From positions 1-64,000 of the forward strand of contig CAINCU010000013.1 in the NCBI GenBank assembly GCA_903847155.1: 64,000 nt of DNA, read 5' to 3'. This document shows, one piece after another, positions 63,724-64,000 of the stretch; positions within the stretch are counted from its first letter, which is position 1, and each line of letters opens with the position of its first letter. The notes under the pieces are model-generated. The model was not told the DNA's origin and ran no database searches. It was given only the letters and a program-made list of their open reading frames with translations. A program made the translations under genes and the position numbers. This DNA is from an uncultured Gallionellaceae bacterium (GTDB lineage Bacteria; Pseudomonadota; Gammaproteobacteria; Burkholderiales; Gallionellaceae).

Positions 63724-64000
63724 CGCTTGCCTCGTCGATCTTATCCAGCAATTCTTCCATATCTTCCGGCAACGGCACGTGCCATTCCATCCACTGGCCG
63801 GTCACCGGATGTTCCAACGCCAACTGCGTGGCGTGCAGCGCCTGCCGCGGAAATCCGTTCAACAACTCACGCAATGGCAGTATGCATTTCTGCCCGCCTT
63901 TTTGATACACACTATCGCCGATCAGGGGATGGCCGAGATGGGTCAGATGCACGCGAATCTGGTGCGTGCGCCCGGTCTCCAGACGGCAGCGCAGCAGAGT
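63710..64000 (-). CDS. rluD: Ribosomal large subunit pseudouridine synthase D (3' part)
   Basis: The last 96 residues of RluD are present; the 5' part lies beyond the right edge. [20 protein letters not shown], then [13 protein letters not shown] and [20 protein letters not shown] are the C-terminal RluA-type synthase motifs. The full enzyme makes pseudouridines 1911, 1915 and 1917 in 23S rRNA. Confidence 0.95.
   Translation of the reverse strand, partial: TLLRCRLETGRTHQIRVHLTHLGHPLIGDSVYQKGGQKCILPLRELLNGFPRQALHATQLALEHPVTGQWMEWHVPLPEDMEELLDKIDEASDGIA

Overview
The window looks like chromosomal DNA of a betaproteobacterium. The gene content and codon style resemble Nitrosomonadales/Gallionellaceae (Sideroxydans- or Gallionella-like), but that is inference from housekeeping genes, not a database match. 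Most of it is an ordinary, tightly packed housekeeping chromosome. Many gene pairs overlap as ATGA, and convergent genes overlap by a few bases. Between these run short accessory stretches rich in intergenic repeats.

Layout. 1-282: leader and promoter of a ribosomal RNA operon running off the left edge, plus an initiator tRNA, both on the minus strand. 495-5287: HD-GYP protein, acetyl-CoA synthetase (acs) and an MltD-type lytic transglycosylase. 5284-14853: a Yej/Opp-type peptide ABC transporter on the minus strand (ATPase, two permeases, lipoprotein receptor). It is interrupted by plus-strand genes (a small membrane protein, a FrnE-like DsbA-family protein, an unknown protein, hemolysin III). 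14924-18046: ygfZ-like gene, CbiM-like membrane protein, GNAT, L,D-transpeptidase, tadA. 18368-23101: Bcp-type peroxiredoxin, PhoH/PIN protein, GST, msrB, yciB, YciI, PpiC isomerase. 23225-33511: a CBS-PAS-GGDEF-EAL protein, lipase, YceH, DjlA and a very large SNF2 helicase. 33673-46185 is the most accessory part: Sel1 protein, papain-like peptidase, a four-gene envelope operon of unknown function, OB-fold protein, MASE1 hybrid kinase, rhodanese, thiopurine methyltransferase, a secreted protein, a KTSC protein, a 52-residue Cys/His-rich protein and a SIR2-like protein. 46515-58740: purL, nnrD, DUF2937, spermidine-synthase-like protein, an H1-like/DUF2934 protein, DUF190-crcB, YkgJ-rimO, CDF and ZIP metal transporters, isochorismatase-like hydrolase. 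58969-64000: a BrnT-type toxin-antitoxin pair, a lipoprotein, an orphan class III cyclase-like protein, an MFS symporter, pgeF and the 3' end of rluD.

The most interesting structure is not a single gene. (1) Four promoter-plus-leader cassettes (26510, 34666, 38542, 43166) share a TTGACA-18-TAMAGT promoter, a conserved block just after it, a hairpin at the same relative place, and a G-rich Shine-Dalgarno plus start codon 174-187 bases downstream. They precede four unrelated genes: a lipase, a cysteine peptidase, a sensor kinase and a secreted protein. This looks like a shared post-transcriptional regulatory RNA element. (2) A family of about eight 65-80 bp palindromic intergenic repeats built around GCCTATTGACGGGCATC is scattered through the window. 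One copy supplies the last codons and stop of a gene. (3) Further repeat families are a 126-bp MITE-like pair, a GACCCCGT-containing repeat that brackets one lipoprotein gene, and a 7-bp tandem repeat inside the transporter ATPase gene. No CRISPR array, transposase, integrase or prophage was seen.
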